From positions 1 through 64,000 of the forward strand of contig CAWHJD010000013.1 in assembly GCA_963829585.1 (NCBI GenBank): a DNA stretch of 64,000 bases. The letters are read 5' to 3'. This DNA comes from Sva-07 sp963829585 (lineage in GTDB: Bacteria > Actinomycetota > Acidimicrobiia > Acidimicrobiales > Ilumatobacteraceae). Every line of letters starts with the position of its first letter. Positions within the stretch are counted from its first letter, which is position 1. The position numbers and the translations under genes were made by a program. This document shows positions 28,504-37,762 of this stretch, piece after piece. The notes under the pieces were generated by a model. The model ran no database searches. It was not told the DNA's origin and was given only the letters and a program-made list of their open reading frames with translations.

Positions 28504-30747
28504 GAAATGGTCTCCAGGTTCGGTGCGTGGGTCGGGGCGGTGGACGTCGGGATGGCGGTGCGGTCCTTGGCCCGGTAGCCGTCGAAACGACGGAGGCGCA
28601 GGCTGTTGGTGACCACGAACAGCGACGACATGCCCATCGCCGCGGCAGCCAACATCGGATTGAGGAAACCGAACGCCGCCAGTGGGATGGCGGCCGAGTT
28701 GTAGGCGAACGCCCAGAACAGGTTGCCCTTGATGGTCGCGAGCGTTCGTCGTGACAACGCCACGGCGTCGGCCGCTGCTCGGAGGTCGCCGGACACGATC
28801 GTCAGGTCGGATGCCTCGATCGCGACATCGGTCCCCGTGCCGAGCGCGATACCGAGGTCGGCCTGTGCGAGCGCCGGGGCATCGTTGATCCCGTCGCCGA
28901 CCATGGCGACGCGATGGCCTTCGGCCTGGAGTCGTGAGATCTCGGCGGCCTTCGCATCGGGAAGGACGTCGGCGATGACGTGATCGACGTTCACGGCGTC
29001 GCCCACCGATCGTGCGGTCCTGGCGTTGTCGCCCGTCAGCAACGTGACCGTGAGACCGAGGTCGTGGAATGCCGCGATGGCCTCGGCCGATGTGGCCTTG
29101 ACGGTGTCGGCGACGACCAGTACCGCCTCGGCCGTCGCCCCACGCCCGGCGAGGACGGCGGTGCGACCCTGCGCCTCGGCAGACGAGGCGGCCTGCGCGA
29201 CTGCGGTCGGAACGGTGTCGAACAACCGGCGACGACCGACGCGCACCTCTTCGCCGTCGACGTTGGCGGTCACACCGATGCCAGGTCGGTTGACGAAGGT
29301 GTCGACGATTCGGCCGTCGGTGCGGCCGGCAGCGGCGATGGCCTGTGCGATCGGGTGTTCCGACTTCGCCTCGACGGCGGCCGCGAGGGCGAGCAGGTGA
29401 TCGCGATCGCCGTCGGGTGCCAGCACGTCGACGAGCGACATCCGACCCTCGGTGACGGTGCCCGTCTTGTCGAGCACGATCGTGTCGATGCGGCGCGTGT
29501 CCTCGAGGACCTCGCCACCCTTGATGATCACGCCGAGCTGGGCGGCACGTCCGGTGCCGACCATGATGGCGAGCGGCGTGGCGAGGCCGAGGGCGCAGGG
29601 GCACGCCACGATCAGCACCGCGACCGCCGCGGTGAACGCATCGTTCACGTCGCCCGTGATCGCGAACCATGCCGCCAGGGTCACGAGCGCGATGCCGATC
29701 GCGACGCGGCACGAACACCGACGACACCCGGTCGGCGAGGCGCTGGACCTCGGCGCGGCTCCCCTGTGCCTCGTCGACGAGACGCACGATCTGGGCCAGC
29801 GCCGTGTCGGAGCCCACCCGTGTCGCCTCCACGACGAGCGATCCGTTCGCATTCACGGTGGAACCGATCACCTCGTCGCCCGGACCGACCTCGACCGGCA
29901 CGGGCTCACCGGTGATCATCGATGCGTCGACGGCGGAGTGTCCGTCGACGACCACCCCGTCGGTCGCGATCTTCTCGCCCGGGCGGACGACGAACTGCAT
30001 ACCGGGCGTCAACGACTCGATCGCCACCTCGGTCCCGTCGACGAGTCGGGCACTGCGTACACCCAGGTCGGCGAGCGCTCGCAGCGCATCGCCCGAGCGC
30101 CGTTTGGCCCTGATCTCCAGCCACTTGCCGATGAGGATCAGCGCGATGATGACCGTCGCCGTCTCGTAGTAGACGTGTCCGCCGTCAGTGCCCATTCCCT
30201 CCATCGAATGTGCGGCCGCCGATTCGTCGCCGACGCTGCCGAGCAGCACGACCGTCGACCACGTCCATGCCGACAGCGTTCCCATCGAGACGAGCGTGTC
30301 CATGGTGGTGGTGCCGTGGCGCAGGTTCATCCATGCGGCGCGGTGGAATCCCCAACCGCACCAGAACACGACCGGCGTCGCGAGGATCGCGGCGACCCAT
30401 TCCCAACCGTCGAACATCAGCGGCGGCACCATCGAGATGGCGACGACGGGAATGCCGAGAACGAGCGCGACGATCCATCGACGCCGAAGATCGGCCTCAC
30501 GGCGTTGTTCGGCCTCGTCGTGGTCAGCCGTCACCGGCGCCTCGTAGCCGAGTCGTTCGATGGCGGCGCGGAGTTGATCGTCCTCGACGGTGGCGTCGTG
30601 CATCACGGTGGCGCGGCCGTTGGCGAAGTTGACCCGCGCGTCGGTGACACCGTCGAGCTTGGTCAGCGTGCGCTGGATGCGGTTCGCGCACGCGGCACAG
30701 GTCATCCCCTCGACGGCGATGTCGGAACGTGTCGGCGCCTCACTCAT
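28500..30747 (-). CDS. copA: copper-translocating P1B-type ATPase CopA, frameshifted
   Basis: CopA exports copper(I) using ATP. Visible in order: one HMA domain (VEGMTCAACANRIQRTLTKL), transmembrane helices, the actuator motif MITGEPVPVE, the intramembrane metal motif CPCALGLATP, the phosphorylation site DKTGTVTEG, the ATP site EHPIAQAI, and GDGINDAPALAQADLG. The reading frame changes near 29707 (an extra C in GTGCCGCGTCGC), between SSVFVP and VAIGIALVTLAAW. With one base removed the whole enzyme of about 748 residues is restored. A MerR-type operator lies 14 bases upstream of ATG 30747. Confidence 0.94.
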
Positions 30748-30760
30748 GTCGACCACCGTA

Positions 30761-30784
30761 GACCTTCCATTCGACTGGAAGGTC
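30761..30784 (-). promoter_or_regulatory. MerR/CueR-type operator in the copA promoter
   Basis: GACCTTCCA and TGGAAGGTC are perfect 9-base complements around a 6-base spacer. This closely resembles the ACCTTCC...GGAAGGT boxes bound by copper-sensing MerR regulators. It lies between the regulator stop and the copA start. Confidence 0.8.
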
Positions 30785-30807
30785 AAGCCCCGTCCTGGAG
30801 ATTCCCG

Positions 30808-31214
30808 TCAACATTCCGGCGCACCTGCGATGACTTGACAGCGGTGGGGATCGGTGCAGGCCGACGGGTCCAATCCGCGTGCGCGACCGGCGAGGTCGAG
30901 CAGTTCGGTGCGGGCCACCTCGAGCCGCGCGATCTGTTCGTCGATCTCCGCGAGGTGCCGATCGAGCAGGGCCATCGTGTGGCCGCAACTCCGCGCCCCG
31001 CGTCCTTCAGTTCCAGCACCGACTGGATCTCCGCCAGCGACAGGCCGGACGACTGCGCGTCGCGGATGAACCGGAGACGCTCGACCGCATCGTCGCCGTA
31101 CTCGCGATATCCCGACGGCGTCCTGACCGGCTCGGCGAGCAGATGGATCGACTCGTAGTACCGGATCGTCTTGGTGGTCACCCCGGCCTGGTCGGCGAGC
31201 ATCCCGATGCGCAT
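30808..31214 (-). CDS. MerR-family copper-responsive regulator (CueR-like), frameshifted
   Basis: The N-terminal winged helix-turn-helix is typical (MRIGMLADQAGVTTKTIRYY, TPSGYREYGDDAVERLRFI). The frame changes near 30990. The second frame continues CGHTMALLDRHLAEIDEQIA, the dimerisation coil, and ends with a cysteine-rich tail, ACTDPHRCQVIAGAPEC, where metal should bind. The 407-base span is not a multiple of three, which agrees with a single indel. It is immediately upstream of copA, with an operator palindrome before each gene, so it should activate copAZ when copper rises and control itself. Confidence 0.85.
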
Positions 31215-31231
31215 GTCATCATGCTATCGGT

Positions 31232-31253
31232 ACATTCCATCCAACTGGAATGT
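31232..31253 (-). promoter_or_regulatory. MerR/CueR-type operator upstream of the regulator gene
   Basis: ACATTCCA and TGGAATGT are perfect 8-base complements around TCCAAC, the same architecture and core (TTCCA...TGGAA) as the copA operator. It lies 17 bases before the regulator start and 3 bases past the galT stop. Confidence 0.75.
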
Positions 31254-31255
31254 TG

Positions 31256-32278
31256 TCAGAGCGCCGCCCGCAAGTTCGCGGCGGCGAACTCGGCGGTGAG
31301 GTCGCGTTGACGATTCGCGAGCAGTTCGTAGCTCGCCGGGATCTTCGCCACGTCGGCCGACCGCAGCAGCGGGGGGTAGTAGTGCGCGTGAAGTTGCCAG
31401 CCGTCGGCGTCGTGGCGATCGGCGACGCCCCGAGGTGCCCCGTGCCAGCCCGAGCAGTAGGGGAACGGCGCGCCGAAGAGCGCATCGAAGGCACGCAACA
31501 TCGACTGCAGGATGTCGGCGAGCGATTCACAGTCGTCGGCGCCGAGATCGGCCAACGACCCGATCGCTCGACGCGGCAACACCATGGTCTCGTACGGCCA
31601 GTAGGCCCAGTACGGCACGACGACGACCCACGACTCGTTGGTTGCGACGACTCGATCGCCGACCTCCAACTCGCGCTCCAGGTAGTCCATCAGCATGCGG
31701 CGCCCGTGGGCAGCGCGATATCTGCGCTGAGACGCGAGCTCCCGTTCGGCTTCGTCGGGCAGGAAGTCCGATGCCCAGATCTGCCCGTGCGGATGAGGAT
31801 TCGATGCGCCCGAGATCGCTCCCCTCGTCTCGAAGATCTGCACCCACCGGTGGGTGGCGTGAAGTTCGTCGAGCTGCGACTGCCAGAGTTCGATGACCCG
31901 CACGACGTCGGCCCTGTCCATGTCGGCCAGGGTCAGATCGTGTCGGGGCGAGAAGCAGATCACCCGACACTCGCCTGCGCCGGTGTCGACCTGGAACAAC
32001 TCGTCGGGCGACGTCGCCGGAGTCGGGGCGTCGGGGACGAGCGCGGCGAAGTCGTTCTCGAACACGAACGTCGTCTCGTACGCCGGATTCCGCACGCCAC
32101 CTGCACGCTCGTTCCCGGGACACAGGTAGCAGCCCGGGTCGAAGGTGGGTGCCGGATCGACCGTCGGTCCGGTCTGGCCGTTCCACGGACGCTGCGTCCG
32201 TTGCGGTGACACGACGACCCACTCGCCGGTCAGGGGATTGAACCGACGATGTGGGTCACGGGCCGGATCGAACTGCAC
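31256..32278 (-). CDS. galT: galactose-1-phosphate uridylyltransferase
   Basis: GalT exchanges UMP between UDP-glucose and galactose-1-phosphate in the Leloir pathway. The 340-residue protein carries RRFNPLTGEWVVVSPQR, the zinc-associated CYLCPGNERAGG, and the active-site NPHPHGQIWASDFLP, whose second His is the nucleophile. The second histidine triad region is LHAHYYPPLLRS. It lies 5 bases downstream of ppk2 on the same strand. No galK or galE is present in the window. Confidence 0.94.
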   Translation of the reverse strand: MQFDPARDPHRRFNPLTGEWVVVSPQRTQRPWNGQTGPTVDPAPTFDPGCYLCPGNERAGGVRNPAYETTFVFENDFAALVPDAPTPATSPDELFQVDTGAGECRVICFSPRHDLTLADMDRADVVRVIELWQSQLDELHATHRWVQIFETRGAISGASNPHPHGQIWASDFLPDEAERELASQRRYRAAHGRRMLMDYLERELEVGDRVVATNESWVVVVPYWAYWPYETMVLPRRAIGSLADLGADDCESLADILQSMLRAFDALFGAPFPYCSGWHGAPRGVADRHDADGWQLHAHYYPPLLRSADVAKIPASYELLANRQRDLTAEFAAANLRAAL

Positions 32279-32283
32279 CGGCC

Positions 32284-33072
32284 TCAGTAGATCTGCGGGA
32301 TGTAGTTGAGCTGATCGACCGGTGGCCGTTCGTACCCCTCGTCGGGGCGCACGTCCCTCAACTTCACCTTCGGGTACGACACCTTCTCGTGCGGCACCAA
32401 CGACAACAGGTGACTCATGGTGTTGAGTCGGGCACGACGTTTGTCGTCACCGTTGACCTCCCACCAGACCGCCTCGGGAATCGAGGTGTGCTCCACCATG
32501 ATGTCCTTGGCGCGTGAGTACTCGTTCCACTTGGTCTGCGAGCGCGCATCGATGTCGGAGAACTTCCAGCGCTTGGCCGGATCGGCGAGGCGTTCCTCGA
32601 AGCGTTGCGTCTGCACCTCGTTCGACACCGAGAACCAGTACTTCACGATCTGGACGCCGGAGCGCACCAGCATCCGCTCGAACTCGGGGACCGACCGGAT
32701 GAACTCCCAGTATTCGGCGTCGCTGCAGAATCCCAGGACCCGCTCGACGCCGGCACGGTTGTACCAGGACCGGTCGAACACGACCATCTCGCCCGCCGCC
32801 GGCAAGTGGGCCACGTACCGTTGGAAATACCACTCGGTGCGCTCACGTTCGCTCGGCTTCGGCAGTGCGACGACCCGACAGGCACGTGGATTCAGCGGAC
32901 CGGTGAGGCGGCTGATCGTGCTCCCCTTGCCAGCCGCATCGCGACCTTCGAAGATCACCACCAGGCGATGCCCGCTGTGCCTGATCCACTCGAGCATCTG
33001 GACCAGTTCGAGTTGGAGCCGCTCCAGTTCGCTCTCGTAGGTGCGACGATCGAGTTTTGCGTTGCCAGACAT
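32284..33072 (-). CDS. ppk2: polyphosphate kinase 2
   Basis: This PPK2-family enzyme transfers phosphate between polyphosphate and nucleotides. The 262 residues form a single PPK2 domain with Walker A GRDAAGKGSTISRL, Walker B-type VVFDRSWYNRAGVERVLGFC and a lid region with RWKFSDIDARSQTKW. One-domain PPK2 proteins of this size usually convert nucleoside diphosphates to triphosphates (class I), but class cannot be settled by eye. It is probably co-transcribed with galT. Confidence 0.93.
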   Translation of the reverse strand: MSGNAKLDRRTYESELERLQLELVQMLEWIRHSGHRLVVIFEGRDAAGKGSTISRLTGPLNPRACRVVALPKPSERERTEWYFQRYVAHLPAAGEMVVFDRSWYNRAGVERVLGFCSDAEYWEFIRSVPEFERMLVRSGVQIVKYWFSVSNEVQTQRFEERLADPAKRWKFSDIDARSQTKWNEYSRAKDIMVEHTSIPEAVWWEVNGDDKRRARLNTMSHLLSLVPHEKVSYPKVKLRDVRPDEGYERPPVDQLNYIPQIY

Positions 33073-33134
33073 TCGGGATCGACGTTACCGCGCACGCGCT
33101 CGCCGATCGAAGTGCGCTCGCCACGCCGTCGCGG

Positions 33135-34304
33135 TCAGCCGCAGTATCCGAGCGAGCAACGATCGGCCGTCGACATCGTGGGCGCGGGCGCCGGAACGGA
33201 CCCGAACGTCGGACGGTAGACGTCGGTGGCGATGCCGTCCCAGCGGTTGTGTGACAGCCCGAACACGAGTCGCATCGGATCGGGCGACGGGATCCAACTC
33301 GCGAAGTAGGTGTTGCAGTCGACCGCGCACTTCGGGACTGCGGCGATGTCGGCGACGATGCTGAACGGTCCGACCGCTCGGGTCGCACGTTCGACGAGAA
33401 TCCGGTCGCCCCACCAGTCACCGACCTTCGTGATGGCCATCCAACTGCCGTTCGATCGCACGATCTGGGTGGCGTTGACCATCCGGCCGGCGACGTCCAT
33501 CACCGGGACTGCTGCCGCGGGATCCGACACCCAGCGCGCACCGGTCCAGTATCTCGGCGCGGCCAGGAGCTGCCCCCGCGGAACTCGAGCGACCGTGACG
33601 ATCGGGGCGCACTGCCTGTCGTGTGCATAGACGTAGATGTAGGGATCGAAGCCGAACTGGCGGTGACACTGCGCGTAGAGATAGGTCCACGTGCTGTCCG
33701 ACTCGATCGACCATCCGTACAGCGCCGGGCTCGCATTCGCCGGTGCGCCGTACACCTCGATGTCGAGGCTGTCGATGTCGACCCCGGCCACGACCGTCGA
33801 GATCGGCTCGACTCGCGACAGATACCCGGGCCCTCGCTCGACCATCTCCGCCATGAACACGTACACGCGGCCGTCGGCACCCATCTCCGCTCCCAGCGGC
33901 CAGTACCAGTGGGCGAACTTCGTCGTGCTCGATGCATACAGCCAGGGCTGCGGGTCAGCCGCCGTCCCGCTCATCAAGACCGTGAAACAGGTGCCTCGTT
34001 GGATCATCCCGATGTTGTGCACCAGCGTCGTGGATCCGTTCGGAAGCCTGACCTCGGCATCCTGGAACGTCCACAGCACCGTTCCGTTCGACAGTGGCGT
34101 CGCGCGCTGATAATCAGCACCGACGACACCGCCCGGTTCGGCAACGAACAGTTGGTCGAGCTGATCGGGTGTGATACGTGCCAGGCAGACGGATCCTGCC
34201 GCGTAGGTTCCGGCCGCGTCGACACTCGACGGCCGCGACGTCTCCCCGAGGCCGACACCGAGCAGCACCGCCACGAGGACCAGCAGCGCGAGCGACCGAC
34301 GCAT
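33135..34304 (-). CDS. secreted protein of unknown function, beta-propeller-like
   Basis: ATG 34304 gives 389 residues with a clear signal peptide (RRSLALLVLVAVLLGVGLGE). The mature part repeats short beta-rich units such as GTVLWTFQDAEV, GRVYVFMAEMV, and SWMAITKVGDWWGDRI, and reads like a five-bladed propeller of the DUF4185 or glycoside-hydrolase-43-like type. Conserved cysteines occur in pairs (KCAVDCNTY, RCSLGYC). I do not recognise a defined enzyme family or catalytic triad. The gene stands alone between ppk2 and alkA. Confidence 0.6.
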   Translation of the reverse strand: MRRSLALLVLVAVLLGVGLGETSRPSSVDAAGTYAAGSVCLARITPDQLDQLFVAEPGGVVGADYQRATPLSNGTVLWTFQDAEVRLPNGSTTLVHNIGMIQRGTCFTVLMSGTAADPQPWLYASSTTKFAHWYWPLGAEMGADGRVYVFMAEMVERGPGYLSRVEPISTVVAGVDIDSLDIEVYGAPANASPALYGWSIESDSTWTYLYAQCHRQFGFDPYIYVYAHDRQCAPIVTVARVPRGQLLAAPRYWTGARWVSDPAAAVPVMDVAGRMVNATQIVRSNGSWMAITKVGDWWGDRILVERATRAVGPFSIVADIAAVPKCAVDCNTYFASWIPSPDPMRLVFGLSHNRWDGIATDVYRPTFGSVPAPAPTMSTADRCSLGYCG

Positions 34305-34354
34305 CGACACAGTCTCGCACTCCTCGTCGGCCCGGTCAGTTGTCAGGCCCGATG

Positions 34355-35275
34355 TCACAGCCTGCGGATGTCGGGATTGAACGCCCGTGGTCCGCGCCGG
34401 GGAACCGAGACGCCCACGGTGAACAGCAGCCGGATGATCCGTTGGCGATGACCCGACCACGGTGCGAGATGACGACCCATCAGGTCGTCGCCGCCCTGGT
34501 CGGGCGGCACACGGGCGGCGTCACCCGTGAACGCGTAGTTGACCATCGTCGGCAGGCCGAAGTCGCGCAGCACGATCGTGTCGGGGTCACCGTGGCTGGC
34601 GGTGATCACCGACGTCGCCGTCCAGGCTCCCATCCCCGGCAGCGCCGTGAGCCGCGTGAGGGCGTCGGGCGTGCTCATCGTCGCAGCCTCCTCCAGTCGG
34701 CTGGCGCGCTTGGCGGCGAGGACGATCGCATCCGCCCGTCGGCGTTCGACGTTGAACCGGTGCAGGTCGACGTACGACTTCGACGCAACCACGTCGGGTG
34801 TCGGGGGCAGTCGGAGATCGCACGGTCCCGGCGCCGGCTCGCCCCACGCGTACACGATCCGCGTCCAGCTCTTCAGGGCCTCCTCGACGGTCACTCGCTG
34901 GCCGAGCAGCACCAGGAGCAACTCCTGCCAGATCACGCCCGCCGCCGCGAGGCGGAGGCCCGGATGTCGCCGCCACCATTCGGCGACCCGCGCATCGAGT
35001 GTCGGGTCGAAGCCACCGACGTCGTCGTGCAGACCCACCCAGTGCGGTGCCCGATCGAGCAGCCAATCGGCGCCACTCCCCCAGGACACCGCGGTCGTGT
35101 GGCCCGAACGGTCCCAGGTGAGCTGCATCGTGCCCGGGCCCTCGGGCGTGAGCACCGCCTTGGCGAAGCTGTTCGTCGTCCACCGAGTCGTCGGGTCACG
35201 CGGGTACGTCCCGATGGGCTTCATCGTGGAACGCAGATCGATGTCGCCCGTCGCGAGCGTGCGTCGAGCCGTCAC
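34355..35275 (-). CDS. alkA: DNA-3-methyladenine glycosylase II (AlkA-like)
   Basis: The 306-residue protein has an N-terminal domain resembling the AlkA family and a C-terminal HhH-GPD domain. The helix-hairpin-helix is LTALPGMGAWTATSVITASH and the catalytic Asp most likely lies in GDPDTIVLRDFGLP. Such enzymes excise alkylated bases from DNA. The GTG start is 12 bases past the stop of the upstream hypothetical gene, so they are probably co-transcribed. No ada gene is in the window. Confidence 0.85.
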   Translation of the reverse strand: MTARRTLATGDIDLRSTMKPIGTYPRDPTTRWTTNSFAKAVLTPEGPGTMQLTWDRSGHTTAVSWGSGADWLLDRAPHWVGLHDDVGGFDPTLDARVAEWWRRHPGLRLAAAGVIWQELLLVLLGQRVTVEEALKSWTRIVYAWGEPAPGPCDLRLPPTPDVVASKSYVDLHRFNVERRRADAIVLAAKRASRLEEAATMSTPDALTRLTALPGMGAWTATSVITASHGDPDTIVLRDFGLPTMVNYAFTGDAARVPPDQGGDDLMGRHLAPWSGHRQRIIRLLFTVGVSVPRRGPRAFNPDIRRL

Positions 35276-35287
35276 GACGATCGGCGG

Positions 35288-35812
35288 TCAGGCGCCGACG
35301 AGCGCGCGCCAGTCGGCCGGGTACGCGTCGGCGACCTGGGCCGGCGACATCCGCAACGTCGACTCCGGAGCCATGTCGGCGACGACGCGACCCTCGGTGT
35401 AGTGGTGGGCCACGAGTCGCAGTCCCTCGAAGAGCGGCATGCGGAGTTCGACGAGTTCGGCCGGCGGCGTGGCGTCGAGGAAACCCCACATCGTGAATGC
35501 GATCGTGAGGTCGTGGACGACCGGCGCCCGCGAGAAGATCGACGCCCGACGCAGCGCGATGCCGAGGCACCCTTGGACGACGTCGTCGACGTTCTCACCC
35601 GGCTGTAGTTCCAGTGTGGGGCGGAGCTGGCTGGCGATGCGGAGGGCGAAGCCCTGGTCGGGCCCTTGCGAGCCGAGCTGCGGGCCCTCCGGCTGGAATC
35701 CCTCGATGTCGCCGGGCCGGTCGGGCGTCCACGACTCGGGCACGTGATCGGGCGACTCGTAGTGACGGGGTCGGTCGGTCGGCGGTACCGGGCTGAATCT
35801 GGGGGCGGACAT
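35288..35812 (-). CDS. conserved hypothetical protein
   Basis: The 174-residue soluble protein has a Pro/Asp-rich N-terminus (SPVPPTDRPRHYESPDHVPE) and a helical core (DDVVQGCLGIALRRASIFSR, VVHDLTIAFTMWGFLD) with no catalytic motif I can identify. Its phrasing looks like an actinobacterial conserved protein. The longer frame to 35974 is disfavoured because ATG 35812 gives a compact product. It is followed closely by alkA. Confidence 0.65.
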   Translation of the reverse strand: MSAPRFSPVPPTDRPRHYESPDHVPESWTPDRPGDIEGFQPEGPQLGSQGPDQGFALRIASQLRPTLELQPGENVDDVVQGCLGIALRRASIFSRAPVVHDLTIAFTMWGFLDATPPAELVELRMPLFEGLRLVAHHYTEGRVVADMAPESTLRMSPAQVADAYPADWRALVGA

Positions 35813-35852
35813 CGCTGTCTTTCTAGCAGCAGACCGCTCGGGTGCCGAACGT

Positions 35853-37445
35853 TCAGCCGGCGTTGCGCAGCGAGCGGTGCAGCAGCCCGTACACGAGGCT
35901 GTCCTCGAGTGCGCGCCACGAGGCCTCGATGATGTTCGGGCTGACCCCGATCGTGGTCCAGTCACGTGTGCCATCGGTCGCCGACAACAGCACCCGGGTG
36001 GTCGACCCCGTGGCGCTGGTGCCGTCGAGGATGCGGACCTTGTAGTCGGTGAGGTGGATGTCGGCGAGTTCGGGCAGCATGGTGCCGACCGCCTTGCGGA
36101 GCGCCACGTCGATGGCGTTCACCGGCCCGTTGCCCTCGGCCACCCACACGCGACGCTCTGCGTCGTCGCCGCTGCCGACCCACACCTTGACCGTCGCTTC
36201 GGTGGAGAACTCACCGCCGGGCAGCTCGTCGGTGATCACGCGCATCGACTCGACGCGGAAGAACTCGGGGACCTGGCCGGCCGCCCGACGCATCAGCAGC
36301 TCGAGCGACGCGTCGGCTGCTTCGAAGTGGTAGCCCTCGTGTTCGAGTCGCTTCAGATCGTCGACGACGTCGTTGATCTGCGCGCCGTCGAGTTCGATGC
36401 CGATCTCGTCGGCCTTCATCTGGATCGTTGCGCGGCCCGCCATCTCGGACACGACGAACCGTGTGCCGTTGCCGACCAGTTCGGGGTTGACGTGTTCGTA
36501 AGCGTCCTTCGCTCGAACGATCGCCGACACGTGGAGCCCGGCCTTGTGGGCGAACGCCGACGACCCGACGTACGGAGCCTGCGGGTTCACGGCCCGGTTG
36601 AGGGTCTCCGCGACGTGATGACTCACCACGGTGAGCCGCTCGATGCGACCCTCGGGCAGACACTGGTAGCCGAGCTTCAGCTGCAGGTTCGGGATGACCG
36701 TCGAGAGATTCGTGTTGCCGGTGCGCTCGCCGAGGCCGTTGAGCGTGCCCTGCACGTGTCCGGCGCCGGCCTCGACGGCCGCCATCGAGTTCGCCACGGC
36801 GCAACCGGTGTCGTCGTGGCAGTGGATGCCGATGACGGCGTCGCCGCCGACGTGCGCCTTGACGTCGGCGACGATTCGACCCACCTCGGTCGGCAACGTG
36901 CCGCCGTTGGTGTCGCACAACACGAGATGCGAGGCGCCGTTCACGACGGCCGCCTCGATCGCTCGGAGCGAGAACTCCGGATTGTCCTTGTAGCCGTCGA
37001 AGAAGTGCTCGAGGTCGACGAGCACCATCCGGCCCTCGCCGTGCAGGTACCTGACCGAGTCGGCGATCATCGCGGCGCCTTCGTCCAGGGTGGTCTGGAG
37101 CGCCTCGACGACCTGGTACTCGGAGCTCTTGGCGACGATGCACACCGCTGCAGTGTTCGCCTCGATCAGGTTGCGCAGCGTGGTGTCGTCGTCGACCTTG
37201 CCGCGAGGACGACGCGTCGAGCCGAAGGCGACCAGCGTCGAGGTGCCGAGATGCAATTCGCTCTGGGCGCGGGTGAAGAACTCGATGTCCTTCGGATTGG
37301 CACCCGGCCAGCCGCCCTCGATGAAGTGCACGCCGAGGAGGTCGAGCTGCTCCGCAATACGCAGCTTGTCGTCGACCGTCGCCGACACACCCTCCACCTG
37401 GAGGCCGTCGCGCAGTGTGGTGTCGAAGACTTCGACGTGTCGCAT
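35853..37445 (-). CDS. cimA: citramalate synthase
   Basis: CimA condenses pyruvate and acetyl-CoA to (R)-citramalate, opening a threonine-independent route to isoleucine. The 530-residue protein has the TIM-barrel motifs FDTTLRDGLQVEG, IGIHCHDDTGCAVANSMAAV (metal-binding HxH) and LNGLGERTGNTNL, followed by the linker and the LeuA-type regulatory dimer domain (FSTEATVKVWVGSG onward). The opening VEVFDTTLRDG and the length separate it from LeuA, which is present separately at 61.3 kb. Its 5' region holds an isoleucine-codon leader peptide and a terminator, so expression should respond to charged tRNA-Ile. Confidence 0.94.
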   Translation of the reverse strand: MRHVEVFDTTLRDGLQVEGVSATVDDKLRIAEQLDLLGVHFIEGGWPGANPKDIEFFTRAQSELHLGTSTLVAFGSTRRPRGKVDDDTTLRNLIEANTAAVCIVAKSSEYQVVEALQTTLDEGAAMIADSVRYLHGEGRMVLVDLEHFFDGYKDNPEFSLRAIEAAVVNGASHLVLCDTNGGTLPTEVGRIVADVKAHVGGDAVIGIHCHDDTGCAVANSMAAVEAGAGHVQGTLNGLGERTGNTNLSTVIPNLQLKLGYQCLPEGRIERLTVVSHHVAETLNRAVNPQAPYVGSSAFAHKAGLHVSAIVRAKDAYEHVNPELVGNGTRFVVSEMAGRATIQMKADEIGIELDGAQINDVVDDLKRLEHEGYHFEAADASLELLMRRAAGQVPEFFRVESMRVITDELPGGEFSTEATVKVWVGSGDDAERRVWVAEGNGPVNAIDVALRKAVGTMLPELADIHLTDYKVRILDGTSATGSTTRVLLSATDGTRDWTTIGVSPNIIEASWRALEDSLVYGLLHRSLRNAG

Positions 37446-37467
37446 GAATTGCTCCCGAGAACTGAAA

Positions 37468-37489
37468 GAGCCGCCCGGAGGGGCGGCTC
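37468..37489 (-). terminator. attenuator terminator before cimA
   Basis: On the minus strand GAGCCGCCC-CTCC-GGGCGGCTC forms a perfect 9-bp GC stem followed by TTTC. It lies between the leader peptide and the cimA start. The short T-run makes it a modest terminator by itself. Confidence 0.7.
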
Positions 37490-37492
37490 GAC

Positions 37493-37516
37493 GAACACGT
37501 GGGGGTCCACGTGTTC
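37493..37516 (-). promoter_or_regulatory. pause/antiterminator hairpin of the cimA leader
   Basis: GAACACGTGG and CCACGTGTTC are perfect 10-base complements around ACCC. The 5' arm starts with the G of the leader stop codon TAG, so a ribosome at the stop would block it. Confidence 0.65.
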
Positions 37517-37557
37517 TACAGAATGATGATGATGGCGGCGCACTGGTGGTTCGTCAT
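37516..37557 (-). CDS. isoleucine-rich leader peptide of cimA
   Basis: A 13-codon frame on the minus strand encodes MTNHQCAAIIIIL and stops with TAG (37516-37518). It has GGAG four bases before the ATG. Four consecutive Ile codons (ATC ATC ATC ATT) followed by Leu are the regulatory codons expected of a leader that senses isoleucyl-tRNA. The frame is immediately followed by a hairpin and then a GC-rich terminator before cimA. Leader-peptide attenuation of branched-chain amino acid genes is known or predicted in Actinobacteria; I am not aware of one for cimA. Confidence 0.78.
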   Translation of the reverse strand: MTNHQCAAIIIIL

Positions 37558-37728
37558 CGGGCTCCATTGAAGCCTGAACAGGAGGCGGATTCAACCGGGC
37601 GGGCGAGAAAGGCGCCGAACCTGTGCACGTGGTTGTGCATGAACAGTGGGCAACACGTGGACGACGGGAGAATTCCTGGGGGTAACGAGGAAGTTTCGGG
37701 GATAACCCTGTGTTTTTCGAAATACCTC

Positions 37729-37755
37729 TTGACCAGGCCTTTTGCAGCCTATTGA
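37729..37755 (+). promoter_or_regulatory. candidate promoter of the structured RNA
   Basis: TTGACC (37729-37734) and TATTGA (37750-37755) resemble -35 and -10 hexamers with a 15-base spacer, which is short. They lie just before the first hairpin of the candidate ncRNA. Confidence 0.35.
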
Positions 37756-37762
37756 CTGATGC

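Noticed and set aside
35877..37526. 549-codon plus-strand frame opposite cimA
   Set aside because: It is a shadow of cimA on the opposite strand; the composition is typical of antisense reading of high-GC genes and no family is recognisable.
37616..37675. CACGTG boxes in the cimA/ncRNA divergent region as a palindromic operator
   Set aside because: Two ACGTG-type boxes occur near 37626 and 37661 with partial symmetry, but the match is short and no regulator is implied, so I left it out of the features.
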